Positions 1-10,011 of a stretch of DNA of 64,000 bases are shown here, piece after piece (position 1 is the stretch's first letter; every line of letters begins with the position of its first letter). The DNA lies in assembly GCA_903826775.1 (NCBI GenBank), contig CAIKFU010000043.1, positions 1 to 64,000 on the forward strand, written 5' to 3'. The DNA comes from an uncultured beta proteobacterium. GTDB taxonomy: Bacteria; Pseudomonadota; Gammaproteobacteria; Burkholderiales; Burkholderiaceae. The translations under genes were made by a program, and so were the position numbers. Below the pieces are notes generated by a model, which searched no databases, was not told the DNA's origin, and was given only the letters and a program-made list of their open reading frames with translations.

Positions 1-984
1 CAAGAGGTTGGGCTTATCAAGGGCGAATCCGCCTCCCCAATTTTTCGTCCAGAACGCGAGTTGCAAGTGATTTCAGGCCTATTGGAGAAAAATCCCGGTC
101 CTTTGCTGCCCGATAGCATTTCGGCAATCTGGCGGGAAATCATGTCGGCCTGCCGAGCTCTAGAAGCACGTCAAACCATCGCCTACTTGGGACCCGCAGG
201 AACTTTTTCTGAACAGGCTGCCCAAACGTATTTTGGGCAATCCATAAAAGGGTTGGCCTGCTCGAGTCTGGACGAAGTGTTTAAGATGGTTGAAAAAGGG
301 TCTGCCCAATTTGGAGTGGTGCCCGTTGAGAATTCTAGCGAGGGTGCAATTTCCCGTACCTTGGATTTGCTATTGGACTCACCAATGCAAATTAGCGGCG
401 AAGTGGTTTTGCCAATACGCCATCATCTGATGACGAAGACGGGTAATTTGGATGGGGTTGTAACGGTGTGTGCTCACGCGCAAGCGCTAGCGCAGTGCCA
501 GCAGTGGTTAAGCGAGCATGCCCCTTTATTGAAGCGGCAAGCGGTTAGTAGCAATGCAGAGGCAGCCCGTATGGCTGCTGCAGACCCCCACATTGCCGCA
601 ATTGCAGGAGATCCCGCCCAAGTGGCATACGGTTTACAAATTGTGGCTTCACGGATTCAAGATGATCCACATAATCGCACCCGTTTTGTGGTGATCGGAA
701 CGTATGCCTGTCAACCAACCGGGCACGATCAAACCTCGCTGGTTCTTTCGGTGGACAATCAACCTGGCGCAGTACATAAACTGTTAGAGCCGTTGGCTAG
801 GCATGGCGTCTCCATGACCCGCTTCGAGTCGCGCCCCGCCCGCAAGGGTACATGGGAATACCACTTTTATATTGATATCGCAGGCCATGCTGAAGAGTCA
901 AAAGTGGCAAAAGCATTGTTTGAGCTTCAAAACTCCGCGGCGTTTTTTAAAAAATTGGGTTCTTATCCGCATTCTTCGATTTAA
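1..984 (+). CDS. pheA: Bifunctional chorismate mutase/prephenate dehydratase (P-protein), 5' end missing
   Basis: Converts chorismate to prephenate and prephenate to phenylpyruvate in phenylalanine synthesis. The reading frame is open from the first base, so the N-terminal chorismate mutase domain is cut; its last helix (GLIKGESASPIFRPERE) remains. The dehydratase domain begins at YLGPAGTFSEQAA and holds the NRTRF motif that includes the family's TRF catalytic threonine. A C-terminal ACT domain with an ESRP motif is expected to bind phenylalanine for feedback control. A TTG at 61 could be mistaken for a start, but coding continues upstream of it. It heads a tight pheA-hisC-tyrA-aroA run, with hisC starting 3 nt after its stop. 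Confidence 0.96.
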   Translation, partial: QEVGLIKGESASPIFRPERELQVISGLLEKNPGPLLPDSISAIWREIMSACRALEARQTIAYLGPAGTFSEQAAQTYFGQSIKGLACSSLDEVFKMVEKGSAQFGVVPVENSSEGAISRTLDLLLDSPMQISGEVVLPIRHHLMTKTGNLDGVVTVCAHAQALAQCQQWLSEHAPLLKRQAVSSNAEAARMAAADPHIAAIAGDPAQVAYGLQIVASRIQDDPHNRTRFVVIGTYACQPTGHDQTSLVLSVDNQPGAVHKLLEPLARHGVSMTRFESRPARKGTWEYHFYIDIAGHAEESKVAKALFELQNSAAFFKKLGSYPHSSI

Positions 985-986
985 CA

Positions 987-2111
987 ATGACAACAAAATT
1001 TGGTTTAAAACATGTGCAGGCGATTGCTCCCTATGTTGGCGGCAGACCCATTAGCGAGGTAGCGCGGGAATACGGCTTGGACGAGACCAAAATCATCAAG
1101 CTCGCATCCAATGAAAATCCTTTGGGAATGCCGCAATCGGCTCGCGATGCCATGTTGGAAGCGGCGAGTGATCTGGGTCGTTACCCCGACTCCAATGGCT
1201 TTGAATTAAAGCGGCTGCTATCCAGTCGTTTGGGTGTTCCTGCCGATTGGATTACGTTGGGAAATGGTAGCAACGATATTCTTGAGTTGGCCGCACGGGC
1301 AGTAGCCCAATCCGGCGATGAAATTGTTTTTTCGCATCACGCGTTTGCTGTATATCCTTTAGCTACACAGGCAATTGGCGCACGATCGGTAGAGGTTGCG
1401 GCAACACCTTCTTTTGGACACGATTTACCAGCGATGTTGCAGGCGGTTAAGGAGTCATCTGGAAAGGCGAAATTGGTATTTGTGGCCAATCCAAACAATC
1501 CAACAGGAACCTATTTGGGCGCACAAGAGATTGAAGCATTTCTTGAGGCGGTGCCGTCGAATGTGGCGGTTGTATTGGACGAGGCGTATAACGAATATCT
1601 TCCTCAAGAGCAGCGTTATGACGCCATCGCTTGGGTAAAGCGGTTTCCGAATATGATTTTGTCCCGCAGTTTTTCAAAGGCTTATGGATTGGCGGGTTTG
1701 CGCATCGGTTATGGAATCGCCCAACCCGAATTGACCGATTTACTCAATCGCATTCGGCAACCGTTTAATGTAAACAGTCTTGCGCAAGCAGCAGCCATCG
1801 CAGCATTTCAAGACACTGAATTTTTAAAAAAAGGATTCGAGTTAAACCGTGATGGCTATTTGCAGCTAACCAAAGCGTTTAAGGAAATGAATCTCACTTA
1901 CCTGCCATCCTCTGGAAATTTTGTGCTGGTGAAAGTGGGGAATGACGATGGTGCTGGCATGCGCATTAATTTGGAGCTTCTAAAGCGAGGCATTATTGTT
2001 CGGCCCGTGGGGAATTATGGGTTGCCTCAATGGCTCAGAATTTCCATTGGACTGCCTGAGGAAAACGAAGCATTTATCAATGCATTGCGCGACATATTGG
2101 CGCAGGCGTGA
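987..2111 (+). CDS. hisC: Histidinol-phosphate aminotransferase
   Basis: PLP-dependent class I/II aminotransferase that makes histidinol phosphate from imidazole acetol phosphate. In this genomic context HisC-type enzymes often also act on aromatic amino acids, which would fit its place between pheA and tyrA (inference). The 374-aa length is normal. Visible motifs are the substrate/PLP region ASNENPLG, NPNNPTGT, the PLP-binding lysine in SRSFSKAYGLAG, and a C-terminal LRISIG arginine. It starts 3 nt after pheA and ends 23 nt before tyrA, so it is probably co-transcribed and possibly translationally coupled to pheA. Confidence 0.95.
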   Translation: MTTKFGLKHVQAIAPYVGGRPISEVAREYGLDETKIIKLASNENPLGMPQSARDAMLEAASDLGRYPDSNGFELKRLLSSRLGVPADWITLGNGSNDILELAARAVAQSGDEIVFSHHAFAVYPLATQAIGARSVEVAATPSFGHDLPAMLQAVKESSGKAKLVFVANPNNPTGTYLGAQEIEAFLEAVPSNVAVVLDEAYNEYLPQEQRYDAIAWVKRFPNMILSRSFSKAYGLAGLRIGYGIAQPELTDLLNRIRQPFNVNSLAQAAAIAAFQDTEFLKKGFELNRDGYLQLTKAFKEMNLTYLPSSGNFVLVKVGNDDGAGMRINLELLKRGIIVRPVGNYGLPQWLRISIGLPEENEAFINALRDILAQA

Positions 2112-2134
2112 ATGCCAATTAAAGGTTCGATCAG

Positions 2135-3004
2135 ATGAATAAACCGCATTTTTCTACGGTCGCCATTGTTGGGGTAGGGTTAATCGGCGCATCGCTTGGC
2201 CTTGCTTTAAAGCAGGCAGGAGTTGTCGACCAGGTTCTGGGCGTGGGTCGTGGCAAGCTGAATCTGGATCAAGCCATACAAATGGGCGCTATCGACGCCA
2301 TTGTTGATTTGGCGGAGGCGACGAAACAATCCCAGCTGATTGTCTTGTGCGTTCCTGTTGCGCAGATGCGCGCCAGTTTTCAGGCCATAGAGCCTCACCT
2401 AGGCCCGCAGACGATGCTGACCGATGCGGGAAGTACCAAGAGCGACGTTATTCTGGCTGCCAAGGAAATATTGGGTAAGAAGGTGTGTCAGTTTGTTCCC
2501 GCTCATCCGATTGCCGGAGGGGCGCAACATGGAGCCGAGGCGGCAAAGGCAGACTTGTTTCAAGGTAAGCAGACCATTATCTGTCCATTGCAAGAAAATT
2601 CTGCAGTTGATATTGCCTTGATCGAAGCCTTTTGGGCATCCACTGGAGCGATCATCAAAAAAATATCCGCGGTTCAGCACGATGCAATTTTTGCGGCGAT
2701 TTCGCATTTGCCCCATGTCCTTTCCTATGCGCTGATGGTCAGCGTACTGAATTCAGAGGATGCTGAGCAAAAAATGGGCCATGCAGGGGCCGGTTTTCGT
2801 GACTTTACTCGGATCTCTGCTTCGAGCCCCGAAATGTGGCGCGACATTTGCCTCGCAAACCGAACGGCAATTTTAAAAGAGCTGGATCAGTATTTGGCTG
2901 TTGCTCAACACATGCGTGAATTGATAGCAAAAGCCGATGGAGAGGGTTTGGAAAAGCTGTTTAGTAAAGCTAGCAACGCACGAAAAAATTGGGATGGCGT
3001 TTGA
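2135..3004 (+). CDS. tyrA: Prephenate dehydrogenase
   Basis: NAD(P)-dependent oxidative decarboxylation of prephenate to 4-hydroxyphenylpyruvate (or arogenate to tyrosine; cofactor and substrate preference cannot be read here). The 289-aa protein has the Rossmann motif [11 protein letters not shown] near residue 13, the conserved HPIAGG motif and the ISHLPH histidine region expected in the active site. There is no fused chorismate mutase or ACT domain. A plausible Shine-Dalgarno AAAGG precedes the ATG. The TGA stop overlaps the aroA ATG as ATGA. Confidence 0.95.
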   Translation: MNKPHFSTVAIVGVGLIGASLGLALKQAGVVDQVLGVGRGKLNLDQAIQMGAIDAIVDLAEATKQSQLIVLCVPVAQMRASFQAIEPHLGPQTMLTDAGSTKSDVILAAKEILGKKVCQFVPAHPIAGGAQHGAEAAKADLFQGKQTIICPLQENSAVDIALIEAFWASTGAIIKKISAVQHDAIFAAISHLPHVLSYALMVSVLNSEDAEQKMGHAGAGFRDFTRISASSPEMWRDICLANRTAILKELDQYLAVAQHMRELIAKADGEGLEKLFSKASNARKNWDGV

Positions 3005-4326
3005 TGTCTGGCAATCTTCAAGTTGGCCCTTTCCGATCGGCACACGGTTCAATCACCCTACCAGGCTCTAAAAGCATTTCAAATCGGGCGCTGCTATTGG
3101 CTGCCTTATCAGAGGGTCAAACCACTCTTAAAGGTTTATTGGATGCTGACGATACGCAGGTGATGCGTCAAGCGCTACGTACACTTGGCTTGACCGTCGT
3201 GGATTATCCGGATTCAACTTGCGTCATCAATGGCTGCCGCGGCCGCTTTCCTGTCATGAAGGCCGATCTGTTTATGGGTAATGCAGGCACGGCCATTCGT
3301 CCGTTAACGGCAGCGTTAGCAATGCAAGGTGGTGTGTATCGTTTGTCCGGAGTGGCCCGCATGCATGAGAGGCCGATTCGCGACTTGGTCGATGGCCTGC
3401 GTCAGATTGGCGCGGATATTGCGTATGAACTTCAGGAGGGCTACCCCCCCATTCGTATCGGGGCTTCTAAAATTCGCGTCAATACTGTCGTGAAGGTGCG
3501 CGGAGACGTATCCAGTCAATTTTTGACTGCGCTATTGATGGCATTGCCGCTTGTGGCTGAAGAGCCAGTCCACATCCAGGTTGTTGGCGAGTTGATTTCC
3601 AGACCCTACATTGATATCACTTTAAAAATGATGGGGCGTTTTGGTGTCATCGTTGCGTGTCCCGATTCGCAATCATTTGTTATACCAAGTCGGGCTGCCG
3701 ATTGCTCATACCAAAGTCCTGGTCAGTTGTTGGTTGAAGGGGACGCCTCTTCCGCGTCGTATTTTTTGGCTGCCGGTGCCATTGGTGGAGGGCCTGTTCG
3801 GGTTCTGGGCGTGGGCCGTAACAGTATTCAGGGCGACGTTGCGTTTGCCGACGCCCTTGCATTGATGGGCGCCAACGTGGAGGTGGGTGAGGATTGGGTG
3901 GAAGTGGCGGGAGTGCGCAATACCAATGGTCGATTAAATGGGATTACGCTCGATTGCACCAAAATTCCGGATGCCGCAATGACCTTGGCTGTGTTGGCTT
4001 TATTTGCAGAGGGCGAAACCCGCCTAAATGGAATTGCCAGTTGGCGCGTAAAGGAAACTGACCGTATTGCAGCCATGGGAAGGGAATTGAGAAAGTTGGG
4101 TGCCATGGTTGAGGAGGGGTCGGATTACATTAGCGTCAAAGCCCCGGTCAAGCAGCAGGACTGGCGCTCGCCACCTGAGGGGGTTGATACCTACGACGAT
4201 CATCGCATGGCGATGTGTTTTTCTTTAGCGGCTTTTGGTCCAAATCCATTGATCATCAACGATCCCAATTGCGTTGCAAAAACGTTTCCCAATTACTTTT
4301 CTGAACTGGCAAAGATTGCTGCCTAG
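3004..4326 (+). CDS. aroA: 3-phosphoshikimate 1-carboxyvinyltransferase (EPSP synthase)
   Basis: Joins shikimate-3-phosphate and phosphoenolpyruvate in the penultimate chorismate step. Conserved motifs are [15 protein letters not shown] at the N-terminus, [15 protein letters not shown] around residue 90, [10 protein letters not shown], and the C-terminal DDHRMAM. An in-frame TTG at 2989 would extend it into tyrA; I prefer ATG 3004 because it overlaps the tyrA stop (ATGA) and gives the normal N-terminus MSGNLQVGP (440 aa). cmk follows after 32 nt, an arrangement usual in Burkholderiales. Confidence 0.96.
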   Translation: MSGNLQVGPFRSAHGSITLPGSKSISNRALLLAALSEGQTTLKGLLDADDTQVMRQALRTLGLTVVDYPDSTCVINGCRGRFPVMKADLFMGNAGTAIRPLTAALAMQGGVYRLSGVARMHERPIRDLVDGLRQIGADIAYELQEGYPPIRIGASKIRVNTVVKVRGDVSSQFLTALLMALPLVAEEPVHIQVVGELISRPYIDITLKMMGRFGVIVACPDSQSFVIPSRAADCSYQSPGQLLVEGDASSASYFLAAGAIGGGPVRVLGVGRNSIQGDVAFADALALMGANVEVGEDWVEVAGVRNTNGRLNGITLDCTKIPDAAMTLAVLALFAEGETRLNGIASWRVKETDRIAAMGRELRKLGAMVEEGSDYISVKAPVKQQDWRSPPEGVDTYDDHRMAMCFSLAAFGPNPLIINDPNCVAKTFPNYFSELAKIAA

Positions 4327-4358
4327 ACAAGGGCGCTGTTTGTGAGAAACCACTTTTG

Positions 4359-5030
4359 ATGACATCACCATCCACTCCGTCGGTCATCGCGATAGACGGT
4401 CCGACCGCCTCAGGAAAAGGCACTGTGGCTTCATTGGTGGCTGGGGCGCTGGGATTTCATTACCTTGATAGCGGGGCGCTATATCGCCTGGTGGCTTTAG
4501 CTAGCGAAAACCAAGGCGTGAATTTGGATAACGAGCCTGCCTTGGGTGTTTTGGCAGCGAAAATGGCGGTTTCGTTCTCGGATGGCAAGGTGTTTTTGGA
4601 GGGTGAGGACGTTTCCGAGGCCATTCGCACCGAAAATATGGGTGTTCGGGCGTCGAAATTGGCCGTTTACCCCCAAGTTCGACGCTCCCTAATGGACCTG
4701 CAACGCAGCTTTCGTATGGCTCCGGGGCTAGTGGCGGATGGCCGAGACATGGCCAGTGTCATCTTTCCGGATGCCCAATTGAAGGTGTTTTTAACGGCTA
4801 GTGTGACTGCTAGGGCGGAGCGTAGGTATAAGCAATTGATAGCTAAGGGAATTTCTGTTAAAATGGAAAACTTGCTGCAAGATTTACAAGAGCGCGATGT
4901 CCGGGATAGTAAACGGGGGAGCGCTCCTTTATTGGTTGCGCAGGGTGCGCGGGTGCTTGAAACGTCGGAATTATCGATAGATCAGGCGGTTAAACGGATT
5001 TTGGATTGGTATCAATCCGCGTCCTGTTAG
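4359..5030 (+). CDS. cmk: Cytidylate kinase
   Basis: Phosphorylates CMP and dCMP. The 223-aa protein has the Walker A loop GPTASGKGT near residue 13, the DSGALYR nucleotide-binding segment and [12 protein letters not shown] in the CMP-binding domain. A TTG three bases upstream of the chosen ATG is in frame but adds nothing. It closes the amino acid run and precedes rpsA, an order shared with many proteobacteria. Confidence 0.95.
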   Translation: MTSPSTPSVIAIDGPTASGKGTVASLVAGALGFHYLDSGALYRLVALASENQGVNLDNEPALGVLAAKMAVSFSDGKVFLEGEDVSEAIRTENMGVRASKLAVYPQVRRSLMDLQRSFRMAPGLVADGRDMASVIFPDAQLKVFLTASVTARAERRYKQLIAKGISVKMENLLQDLQERDVRDSKRGSAPLLVAQGARVLETSELSIDQAVKRILDWYQSASC

Positions 5031-5137
5031 TCCGTCCATGGAGTAGTAGTTGTTTGGAAGTTGGTTTTTTGGTGTCTTGGGAAACTCTACAACGCGATCA
5101 TCTAAATGCGTGTTTCTTGGGGCTTTTTTAATTTAAC

Positions 5138-5156
5138 CCGTCAGGCCTTCTGGCGG
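5138..5156 (+). promoter_or_regulatory. Hairpin in the rpsA leader
   Basis: CCGTCAG and CTGGCGG pair (7 bp with one G-U) around a five-base loop, ending 16 nt before the rpsA ATG. No purine-rich Shine-Dalgarno lies between hairpin and start. E. coli rpsA also lacks a strong Shine-Dalgarno and relies on leader hairpins, so this is a plausible S1 autoregulatory element; the parallel is inference. The rest of 5031-5137 shows no other feature I can support. Confidence 0.4.
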
Positions 5157-5172
5157 CACAAAGTGAATACAC

Positions 5173-6846
5173 ATGTCTGAATCATTTGCAGCACTATTTG
5201 AAGAATCATTAACCCGTTCCAATATGAAGACCGGCCAGGTTATTTCGGCTGAAGTCCTTCGCATTGACCATAATTTTGTCGTTGTGAATGCCGGACTGAA
5301 GTCCGAAGCCTTTATTCCTGTAGAGGAATTTCATAATGACGCTGGAGAGATTGAGGTTAGTCCCGGCGATTTCGTTTCTGTCGCGATTGATGCCCTTGAA
5401 AACGGCTATGGCGACACGATCCTTTCCCGCGATAAAGCCAAGCGTTTGGCATCGTGGATGAATCTAGAAAAAGCCCTTGAGCAAGCTGAAATTGTTACCG
5501 GTACTGTTACTGGTAAGGTTAAGGGCGGCTTGACAGTAATGGTTAACGGTATTCGTGCGTTTTTGCCAGGTTCTTTGGTGGATACGCGCCCAATTAAAGA
5601 TACCAGTCCTTACGAAGGTAAGACGATGGAGTTTAAGGTCATCAAGCTTGACCGTAAACGCAATAACGTCGTGTTGTCGCGTCGTGCAGTTGTTGAAGCC
5701 AGCCAAGGCGAAGAGCGTGCCAAGTTGATGTCTAACCTGAAAGAAGGTAGCGTGGTTCAGGGCGTGGTTAAGAATATTACGGACTACGGCGCATTCGTTG
5801 ATCTGGGCGGTATCGATGGTCTCTTGCACATTACCGATTTGGCATGGCGTCGTGTGCGCCACCCGAGTGAGATGCTGACCGTTGGTCAAGAAGTCACTGC
5901 AAAGATTTTGAAGTTTGATCAAGATAAAAACCGTGTTTCACTGGGTGTGAAGCAACTTGGCGATGATCCATGGGTCGGTATTGCCCGTCGTTATCCTCCC
6001 AATACCCGTTTATTCGGTAAGGTAACCAACTTGACGGATTACGGCGCATTTGTGGAAATTGAGAGTGGCATTGAAGGTTTGGTGCACGTGTCCGAGATGG
6101 ATTGGACAAACAAGAACGTAGCCCCAAGCAAAGCGGTTGCATTAGGCACTGAAGTCGAGGTGATGGTTCTGGACATCGACGAAGACAAACGCCGTATTAG
6201 CCTTGGTATCAAACAGTGCAAAGCCAACCCATGGGAAGAATTCTCACGCGGTCAGCAAAAAGGCGACAAACTGACTGGCGCAATCAAATCGATTACGGAC
6301 TTTGGGGTGTTTATTGGTTTGCCTGGCGGTATTGATGGTTTGGTTCACCTTTCGGATCTCTCGTGGAACGAGCCCGGTGAAGAAGCCGTTAAGCGTTACA
6401 AGAAAGGCGATGAAGTTGAAGCCACAGTACTGGCAATTGATGTTGAGAAAGAGCGCATCTCTCTTGGCATTAAGCAATTGTCTGGTGATCCGTTCAATAA
6501 CTACACATCCACTAGCGACAAGGGCAGCCTCGTCACCGGTACTGTGAAGAGCGTTGATGCGAAGGGTGCCACCATTCATTTGGCCGATGAGGTTGAGGCC
6601 TATTTGCGCGCTTCAGAAATTTCTACCGACCGCGTTGAAGATGCACGCAATGTTTTGAAAGAGGGCGATACCGTAACCGCGATGATCATCAATATTGATC
6701 GCAAGTCACGCAACATCAATCTTTCAATCAAAGCAAAAGATAATGCTGATCAACAAGATGCAATGACCAAGCTCCAAGGCGATGCCCAGTCTGGCACTAC
6801 CAATTTGGGTGCTTTGTTAAAGGCAAAATTGGACAATCAGGGCTAA
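5173..6846 (+). CDS. rpsA: 30S ribosomal protein S1
   Basis: mRNA-binding ribosomal protein needed for translation initiation on structured or weak Shine-Dalgarno messages. The 557-aa length and six S1/OB repeats match the family; repeats fall roughly at residues 20-85, 105-172, 193-262, 278-349, 365-436 and 452-522, the middle ones with the recurring TDYGAFV/TDFGVF and RISLGIKQ signatures. It starts [12 protein letters not shown], as usual. The ATG has no clear Shine-Dalgarno but sits just after a hairpin. An intrinsic terminator follows. Confidence 0.98.
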   Translation: MSESFAALFEESLTRSNMKTGQVISAEVLRIDHNFVVVNAGLKSEAFIPVEEFHNDAGEIEVSPGDFVSVAIDALENGYGDTILSRDKAKRLASWMNLEKALEQAEIVTGTVTGKVKGGLTVMVNGIRAFLPGSLVDTRPIKDTSPYEGKTMEFKVIKLDRKRNNVVLSRRAVVEASQGEERAKLMSNLKEGSVVQGVVKNITDYGAFVDLGGIDGLLHITDLAWRRVRHPSEMLTVGQEVTAKILKFDQDKNRVSLGVKQLGDDPWVGIARRYPPNTRLFGKVTNLTDYGAFVEIESGIEGLVHVSEMDWTNKNVAPSKAVALGTEVEVMVLDIDEDKRRISLGIKQCKANPWEEFSRGQQKGDKLTGAIKSITDFGVFIGLPGGIDGLVHLSDLSWNEPGEEAVKRYKKGDEVEATVLAIDVEKERISLGIKQLSGDPFNNYTSTSDKGSLVTGTVKSVDAKGATIHLADEVEAYLRASEISTDRVEDARNVLKEGDTVTAMIINIDRKSRNINLSIKAKDNADQQDAMTKLQGDAQSGTTNLGALLKAKLDNQG

Positions 6847-6853
6847 ATCAACT

Positions 6854-6887
6854 TCGCCGCTTCCTTAACAGTTAGCGGCGATTTTTT
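6854..6887 (+). terminator. Intrinsic terminator after rpsA
   Basis: TCGCCGCT and AGCGGCGA form a perfect 8-bp stem around a 12-nt loop, followed directly by six T. It lies between the rpsA stop and the ihfB start, so ihfB depends on read-through or its own promoter. Confidence 0.85.
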
Positions 6888-6898
6888 ATAGATCGATC

Positions 6899-7240
6899 AT
6901 GTCAGAAGATCCACAAGCTATTACGCGCTCAGAGTTAGTTGAGAGTCTTGCGGAAAAATTTCCGCAGCTTTTGCCAAGGGATGTGGAATTGGCAGTGAAG
7001 ACACTGCTTGACACAATGACTCAGGCACTGGCCGAAGGAAAACGCATTGAATTGCGTGGAGTCGGCAGTTTTGTACTGCATCACCGCCCTGCGAGGGCAG
7101 GACGCAATCCGAAGTCGGGTGAGAAGGTATTGATTCCCGAAAAACGGGTCCCGCACTTTAAGCCCGGGAAAGAGTTGCGCGAGCGAGTGGATTTCAAACC
7201 GCTGAAGCAGTCAGGCCCCAAAGAGGGTTCTGGTGCCTAG
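6899..7240 (+). CDS. ihfB: Integration host factor subunit beta
   Basis: HU/IHF-family DNA-bending protein; the beta chain pairs with IhfA encoded elsewhere. The 113-aa protein has the N-terminal [16 protein letters not shown] helix and the beta-arm region [30 protein letters not shown] expected of IHF beta, with a short C-terminal tail. It sits in the conserved rpsA-ihfB-lapB context, although the lapA gene often found next is absent here. Confidence 0.95.
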   Translation: MSEDPQAITRSELVESLAEKFPQLLPRDVELAVKTLLDTMTQALAEGKRIELRGVGSFVLHHRPARAGRNPKSGEKVLIPEKRVPHFKPGKELRERVDFKPLKQSGPKEGSGA

Positions 7241-7294
7241 TTCTATAGCGCACGTGTTTTGGCCGGTAGGTCTGTTCATTAAAGTATTGACGCA

Positions 7295-8506
7295 ATGATT
7301 CAAGTTGAAACCGTTTGGTTATTCGTTCTGCCCGTGCTTTTTGGATTGGGGTGGCTGGCCTCGCGTTGGGATTTGAGGCTTGAAAATCGGATGGATGAGC
7401 GTGAACGGATGCGTCAGCAACGTTCAACGTTTAAAGGCCTTAGCCTGTTGTTAAACGAGCAGCCCGACCAGGCAATCGAGGCATTGGTAAAAATTGCTCA
7501 ACTCGATCCCGAAACAATCGATTTGCATTTTGCGCTGGGCAATTTATTTCGCCGCCGTGGAGAAACCGAACGGGCGATTCGGGTGCATCAGCATTTGGCT
7601 AATCGAGATGACTTAAGGTCACGAGATCGAGATCATGCTGCTTATGAGTTGGGAAGGGATTTTTTGCGGGCAGGTTTGCTGGATCGAGCTGAAGCTTCAT
7701 TAAACCGCGTGGGTGATGGAAAGTTTGCGGTCCCTGCCAAGGAAAGTCTCCTAGAGATGTACCAGATAGAACGGGATTGGAAAAAGGCAATCATCGCCGC
7801 CACCGAACTGCAAACGTTGCAAGGTAAAAGCCACCATACTGAAATTGCCCAGTTTCATTGCGAGTTAGGGCAAGAGGCTCTTCGTCGCAAGGACTTGGTT
7901 GAGGTCGAGCAGTCGATCGACCGGGCTTTGCAGACCGTCCCCAATCATGCCCGCGCATTAATTTTGCAAGGCGATTATTTTGTTGCGATGGGGCGCCCCG
8001 TGCAGGCGATTGAAGTTTGGAGCATGGTAGCAAAAAGCCATCCTGCCTATATGCACCTTCTCGCTGACCGTTGGATGTCTGCCCATGCTGTACTGGATAA
8101 ATCGGAAGCTGGCTTGGATCGCTTAAACGAATTATTGCAAACCCAAGGGTCTGGCGAATTGTTGGACATTGTTCATAAACACATTACCCAGTTGCAGGGG
8201 CCAAAAGCAGCTGAACTTATGCTGCAGGTAGTGATGCAGCATACCCCTAGCTTAACCGCGCTGTGTAAGCTGGCAGAGACAAGGCTGGTTCTTGCTGAGG
8301 CTGATGGTTCTGAGGATCGCATAGCGGACTTACAGGCCACTTTAGGTTTGCTAAAGCAGCGCACTACGACATTGGCGCGATATACATGCGGAAACTGCGG
8401 TTTTAGGGCGCGACGCTTTTATTGGCAATGCCCAGGTTGCAATCATTGGGAAGCTTACTCTCCAAGGCGAAGTGAAGGTGCAGAGTCTAGCGGACCATCG
8501 ATGTAA
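7295..8506 (+). CDS. lapB: Lipopolysaccharide assembly protein LapB (TPR and rubredoxin-like zinc domain)
   Basis: LapB/YciM adjusts LPS synthesis by steering LpxC to FtsH and acts on the inner-membrane cytoplasmic face (known in E. coli). The 403-aa protein has an N-terminal membrane anchor (about residues 6-22), then RWDLRLENR, a run of TPR helices over about residues 40-310, and a C-terminal rubredoxin-like metal site with two CxxC pairs (CGNC and CPGC). Heptose and UDP-glucose genes downstream fit an envelope role. Confidence 0.93.
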   Translation: MIQVETVWLFVLPVLFGLGWLASRWDLRLENRMDERERMRQQRSTFKGLSLLLNEQPDQAIEALVKIAQLDPETIDLHFALGNLFRRRGETERAIRVHQHLANRDDLRSRDRDHAAYELGRDFLRAGLLDRAEASLNRVGDGKFAVPAKESLLEMYQIERDWKKAIIAATELQTLQGKSHHTEIAQFHCELGQEALRRKDLVEVEQSIDRALQTVPNHARALILQGDYFVAMGRPVQAIEVWSMVAKSHPAYMHLLADRWMSAHAVLDKSEAGLDRLNELLQTQGSGELLDIVHKHITQLQGPKAAELMLQVVMQHTPSLTALCKLAETRLVLAEADGSEDRIADLQATLGLLKQRTTTLARYTCGNCGFRARRFYWQCPGCNHWEAYSPRRSEGAESSGPSM

Positions 8507-8523
8507 TAAAACTTAAATAGTTT

Positions 8524-8542
8524 GCCGTTATTTTTTAATGGC
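8524..8542 (+). other. Hairpin between lapB and ugd
   Basis: GCCGTTA and TAATGGC form a 7-bp stem (one G-U) around five T. No T-run follows, so it is at most a weak terminator or an mRNA-stabilising end. Confidence 0.35.
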
Positions 8543-8582
8543 GGCATGCAGAATGAATATCTTGAGATGAGTCGGAGGCTGT

Positions 8583-9953
8583 TTGAAAGTCACAATTATC
8601 GGTAGTGGATACGTGGGGTTGGTTACCGGGGTATGCCTGGCTGAGTTGGGGAATGACGTTTGCTGTTTGGATGTGGATCCAAAAAAAATCGATACCCTAA
8701 ATTCAGGCGAAGTGCCAATTTACGAGCCTGGCCTTAAGGAAATGATTGATCGTAATCGCAAAGCGGGCCGTATTCATTTTTCAACCGATGTTGCTAAAAG
8801 CGTTGCGCATGGAGAGATTCAATTTATTGCAGTGGGAACACCGCCGGACGAGGATGGGTCGGCCGATTTGCAGTATGTTCTCGCGGCCGCTCGTAGCATT
8901 GGTCGACATATGACTGAAGCAAAAGTGATCGTAGATAAATCGACAGTACCGGTTGGTACGGCCGATAAAGTATCTGCAGTAATTAAAGAGGAATTGGTGG
9001 GTCGTCAGATGGATCCGCAATGGTGTTCCGTCGTATCCAATCCCGAGTTTTTAAAAGAGGGCGCGGCAATCAAGGACTTTATGCGCCCCGATCGCATTGT
9101 GCTTGGTACGTATGATGATGCCCCAGGCTTGCATGCCAAAGAGCAGATGCGCAAATTGTATGCGCCGTTTAATCGGCACCATGAGCGCACTTTTTATATG
9201 GATGTTCGAAGTGCTGAATTGACCAAATACGCGGCAAATGCCATGTTGGCCACTCGGATATCTTTTATGAACGAACTGGCGAATTTGGCCGATTTAGTCG
9301 GTGCCGACATCGAGGCGGTTCGTCAAGGCATTGGTTCGGATTTGCGGATTGGTTATGGTTTTTTATATTCGGGAACGGGTTATGGCGGCTCATGCTTTCC
9401 TAAAGACGTATCGGCATTAAGTCGGACCGCAAGTGAACATGGTTTGGGATTAAAGATCCTTCAGGCGGTGGAGTCGGTGAATCAATCGCAAAAAACAATC
9501 TTGGTGGAGAAGGTCGAAAAACGTTTCGGTGCGGATTTAACGGGCATGAAGTTTGCGATTTGGGGGTTGGCATTTAAACCGAACACGGATGATATGCGGG
9601 AGGCTCCTAGTCGCGTTGTTATACGGGAATTGGTGCGTCGCGGAGCAAAGGTGGTTGCGTACGATCCGATAGCCATGCCGGAAGCAAAACGGTTTTTGGC
9701 GGCGGATTTCGAAGCTGACGGGGATTTGGAAAATTTAAATCGGGTTACGATGGCAAGCGATCCCATGGCGGCATTGGATGGTTGCAATGCCTTGGTTATT
9801 GTGACCGAATGGGTCGCTTTTCGAAGTCCAGATTTTGGTTTGCTGAAGCAAAAATTGAAGCAATCCGTGATATTTGATGGCCGGAACTTATATGAACCCC
9901 AGGAGATGTTGGGTTTGGGAATCGAGTACCACGGTGTGGGGCGGCATAATTAA
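8583..9953 (+). CDS. ugd: UDP-glucose 6-dehydrogenase
   Basis: Oxidises UDP-glucose twice to UDP-glucuronate for capsule, exopolysaccharide or LPS sugars. The 456-aa protein has the N-terminal Rossmann motif [10 protein letters not shown], the central [12 protein letters not shown] segment with the catalytic cysteine, and the C-terminal UDP-binding domain ([17 protein letters not shown]). The TTG start at 8583 is supported by GGAGG seven bases upstream and by the family N-terminus [12 protein letters not shown]. Confidence 0.93.
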   Translation: MKVTIIGSGYVGLVTGVCLAELGNDVCCLDVDPKKIDTLNSGEVPIYEPGLKEMIDRNRKAGRIHFSTDVAKSVAHGEIQFIAVGTPPDEDGSADLQYVLAAARSIGRHMTEAKVIVDKSTVPVGTADKVSAVIKEELVGRQMDPQWCSVVSNPEFLKEGAAIKDFMRPDRIVLGTYDDAPGLHAKEQMRKLYAPFNRHHERTFYMDVRSAELTKYAANAMLATRISFMNELANLADLVGADIEAVRQGIGSDLRIGYGFLYSGTGYGGSCFPKDVSALSRTASEHGLGLKILQAVESVNQSQKTILVEKVEKRFGADLTGMKFAIWGLAFKPNTDDMREAPSRVVIRELVRRGAKVVAYDPIAMPEAKRFLAADFEADGDLENLNRVTMASDPMAALDGCNALVIVTEWVAFRSPDFGLLKQKLKQSVIFDGRNLYEPQEMLGLGIEYHGVGRHN

Positions 9954-10000
9954 GGCATCGCATTATTGCTTAGGCTTACCATTAACAATACTTAGATAAA

Positions 10001-10006
10001 TAGAAT
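10001..10006 (+). promoter_or_regulatory. Candidate -10 box giving a leaderless rfaE1 mRNA
   Basis: TAGAAT lies 5 nt before the GTG start at 10012, and no Shine-Dalgarno precedes that start. If functional, transcription would begin at or next to the start codon. No convincing -35 is seen. Confidence 0.35.
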
Positions 10007-10011
10007 TCATT

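Noticed and set aside
2989..3003. Five-codon upstream extension of aroA
   Set aside because: It uses a TTG inside tyrA; the ATGA overlap at 3004 is the better start.
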